The notes under the pieces were generated by a model, which saw only the letters and a list, made by a program, of their open reading frames with translations, made no database searches and was not told the origin of the DNA. From Qipengyuania marincola (GTDB taxonomy: Bacteria > Pseudomonadota > Alphaproteobacteria > Sphingomonadales > Sphingomonadaceae), in assembly GCF_029688625.1 (NCBI RefSeq), contig NZ_JARULC010000001.1:976361-1040360 (forward strand): a stretch of 64,000 nucleotides of DNA, written 5' to 3'. The position numbers and the translations under genes were made by a program. Positions 63,921 to 64,000 of this stretch are shown piece by piece. Positions within the stretch are counted from its first letter, which is position 1; every line of letters starts with the position of its first letter.

Positions 63921-64000
63921 TTTTTCATCGCAACGTTCATCGCAACGTTCATCGCAACGTTCATCGCAACGTTCATCGCAACGTTCATCGCAACGTTCAT
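63917..64000 (+). CDS. Start of a coupled gene encoding (His-Arg-Asn-Val)n (partial, runs off right edge)
   Basis: GTG at 63917 overlaps the DUF262 stop as GTGA and has GGGAG about seven bases upstream, a good start context. The frame reads M-I-F and then HRNV repeated six times until the window ends with no stop. The repeat is exact at the DNA level (12-bp units), so the protein begins with a pure tetrapeptide repeat. What follows is unseen. It could be a second component of the DUF262 system; alternatively the repeat is a non-coding or assembly-end artefact. Confidence 0.5.
   Translation, partial: MIFHRNVHRNVHRNVHRNVHRNVHRNVH
63924..64000. repeat. Perfect 12-bp tandem repeat (TTCATCGCAACG)n
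   Basis: Six identical copies of TTCATCGCAACG from 63924 to 63995 plus five further bases, still continuing at the edge. It is a minisatellite with a unit length divisible by three, so copy-number changes keep the frame of the gene starting at 63917. Confidence 0.95.

Noticed and set aside
63924..64000. CRISPR array
   Set aside because: Units are 12 bp, identical and contiguous with no spacers.
63924..64000. Array of LexA sites (GTTC recurs every 12 bases)
   Set aside because: GTTC to GTTC spacing is eight bases, not the seven needed for the alphaproteobacterial SOS box.

Overview
The window is one high-GC chromosomal segment of an alphaproteobacterium, most likely a sphingomonad of the Erythrobacteraceae type. 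This is an inference from gene content and order, not a database match. The signs are: a LexA box of the alphaproteobacterial GTTC-N7-GTTC type; CtrA-like TTAA-N7-TTAACC motifs; the dusB-ntrB-ntrC-ntrY-ntrX-hfq-hflX run; a fused IspDF; a pyruvate dehydrogenase E1 beta with its own lipoyl domain; a two-domain Hfq; and the ppiD-trp-lexA-comEC neighbourhood.

Layout. Bases 1-6100: a very long membrane-anchored coiled-coil protein runs off the left edge, with a perfect CtrA motif in front of it. It is followed by a divergent run of an NTP-transferase-like membrane protein, an unrecognised helical protein and a histidine-kinase-like protein that has lost its phosphoacceptor histidine. 6100-11200: gltA and gltX, divergent from comEC. 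11200-19750: a leftward block ppiD-trpE-(DUF2233 lipoprotein)-pip-trpG-trpD-trpC, mostly with 4-base stop/start overlaps, then lexA under its own SOS box. 19950-22910: tpiA, secG, pyrG. 23250-30370: Hsp20, glutaredoxin, nitrilase-type amidohydrolase, DUF1178 protein, tRNA-Arg(CCT), MFS transporter plus haloalkane dehalogenase, MscS channel, and a VOC protein overlapping hppD. 30500-33430: FtsB-like protein and pyruvate dehydrogenase E1 alpha and beta. 33690-36980: a three-gene TadG/TadE pilus-associated operon, then a squalene/phytoene-synthase-like protein preceded by a strong hairpin, and an EF-hand protein. 36980-43490: trmFO, a YhhN-type membrane protein, gyrA and a periplasmic TPR protein. 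43570-46260: a NYN-domain protein and a compact bicarbonate module (SbtA transporter, PII-like protein, beta-carbonic anhydrase). 46350-49380: lipA, a COQ10-like START protein, cinA, ispDF. 49460-59430: dusB and the two nitrogen two-component systems NtrBC and NtrYX, the tandem Hfq, hflX and mazG.

From about 59430 to the right edge the sequence turns accessory: GC-rich palindromic repeats, a small-protein/nucleotidyltransferase pair that looks like a toxin-antitoxin-type module, a 5'-truncated DDE transposase, and a large DUF262 protein with a C-terminal His-His nuclease-like motif (GmrSD-like defence). A new reading frame then starts on a GTGA overlap and runs at once into a perfect 12-bp tandem repeat encoding (His-Arg-Asn-Val)n to the end of the window.

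Most of the window is ordinary core metabolism and regulation. The points most worth a second look are the catalytically dead-looking histidine kinase, the asymmetric double Hfq, the SbtA/PII-like/carbonic anhydrase operon, the hairpin sitting on a start codon at 35.8 kb, and the defence-like right end with its coding tandem repeat. Several core genes (gltA, gyrA, trpE, pdhA, trpD, ntrB, the MFS gene) appear to use GTG or TTG starts, which were chosen here from Shine-Dalgarno position, overlap and family length.
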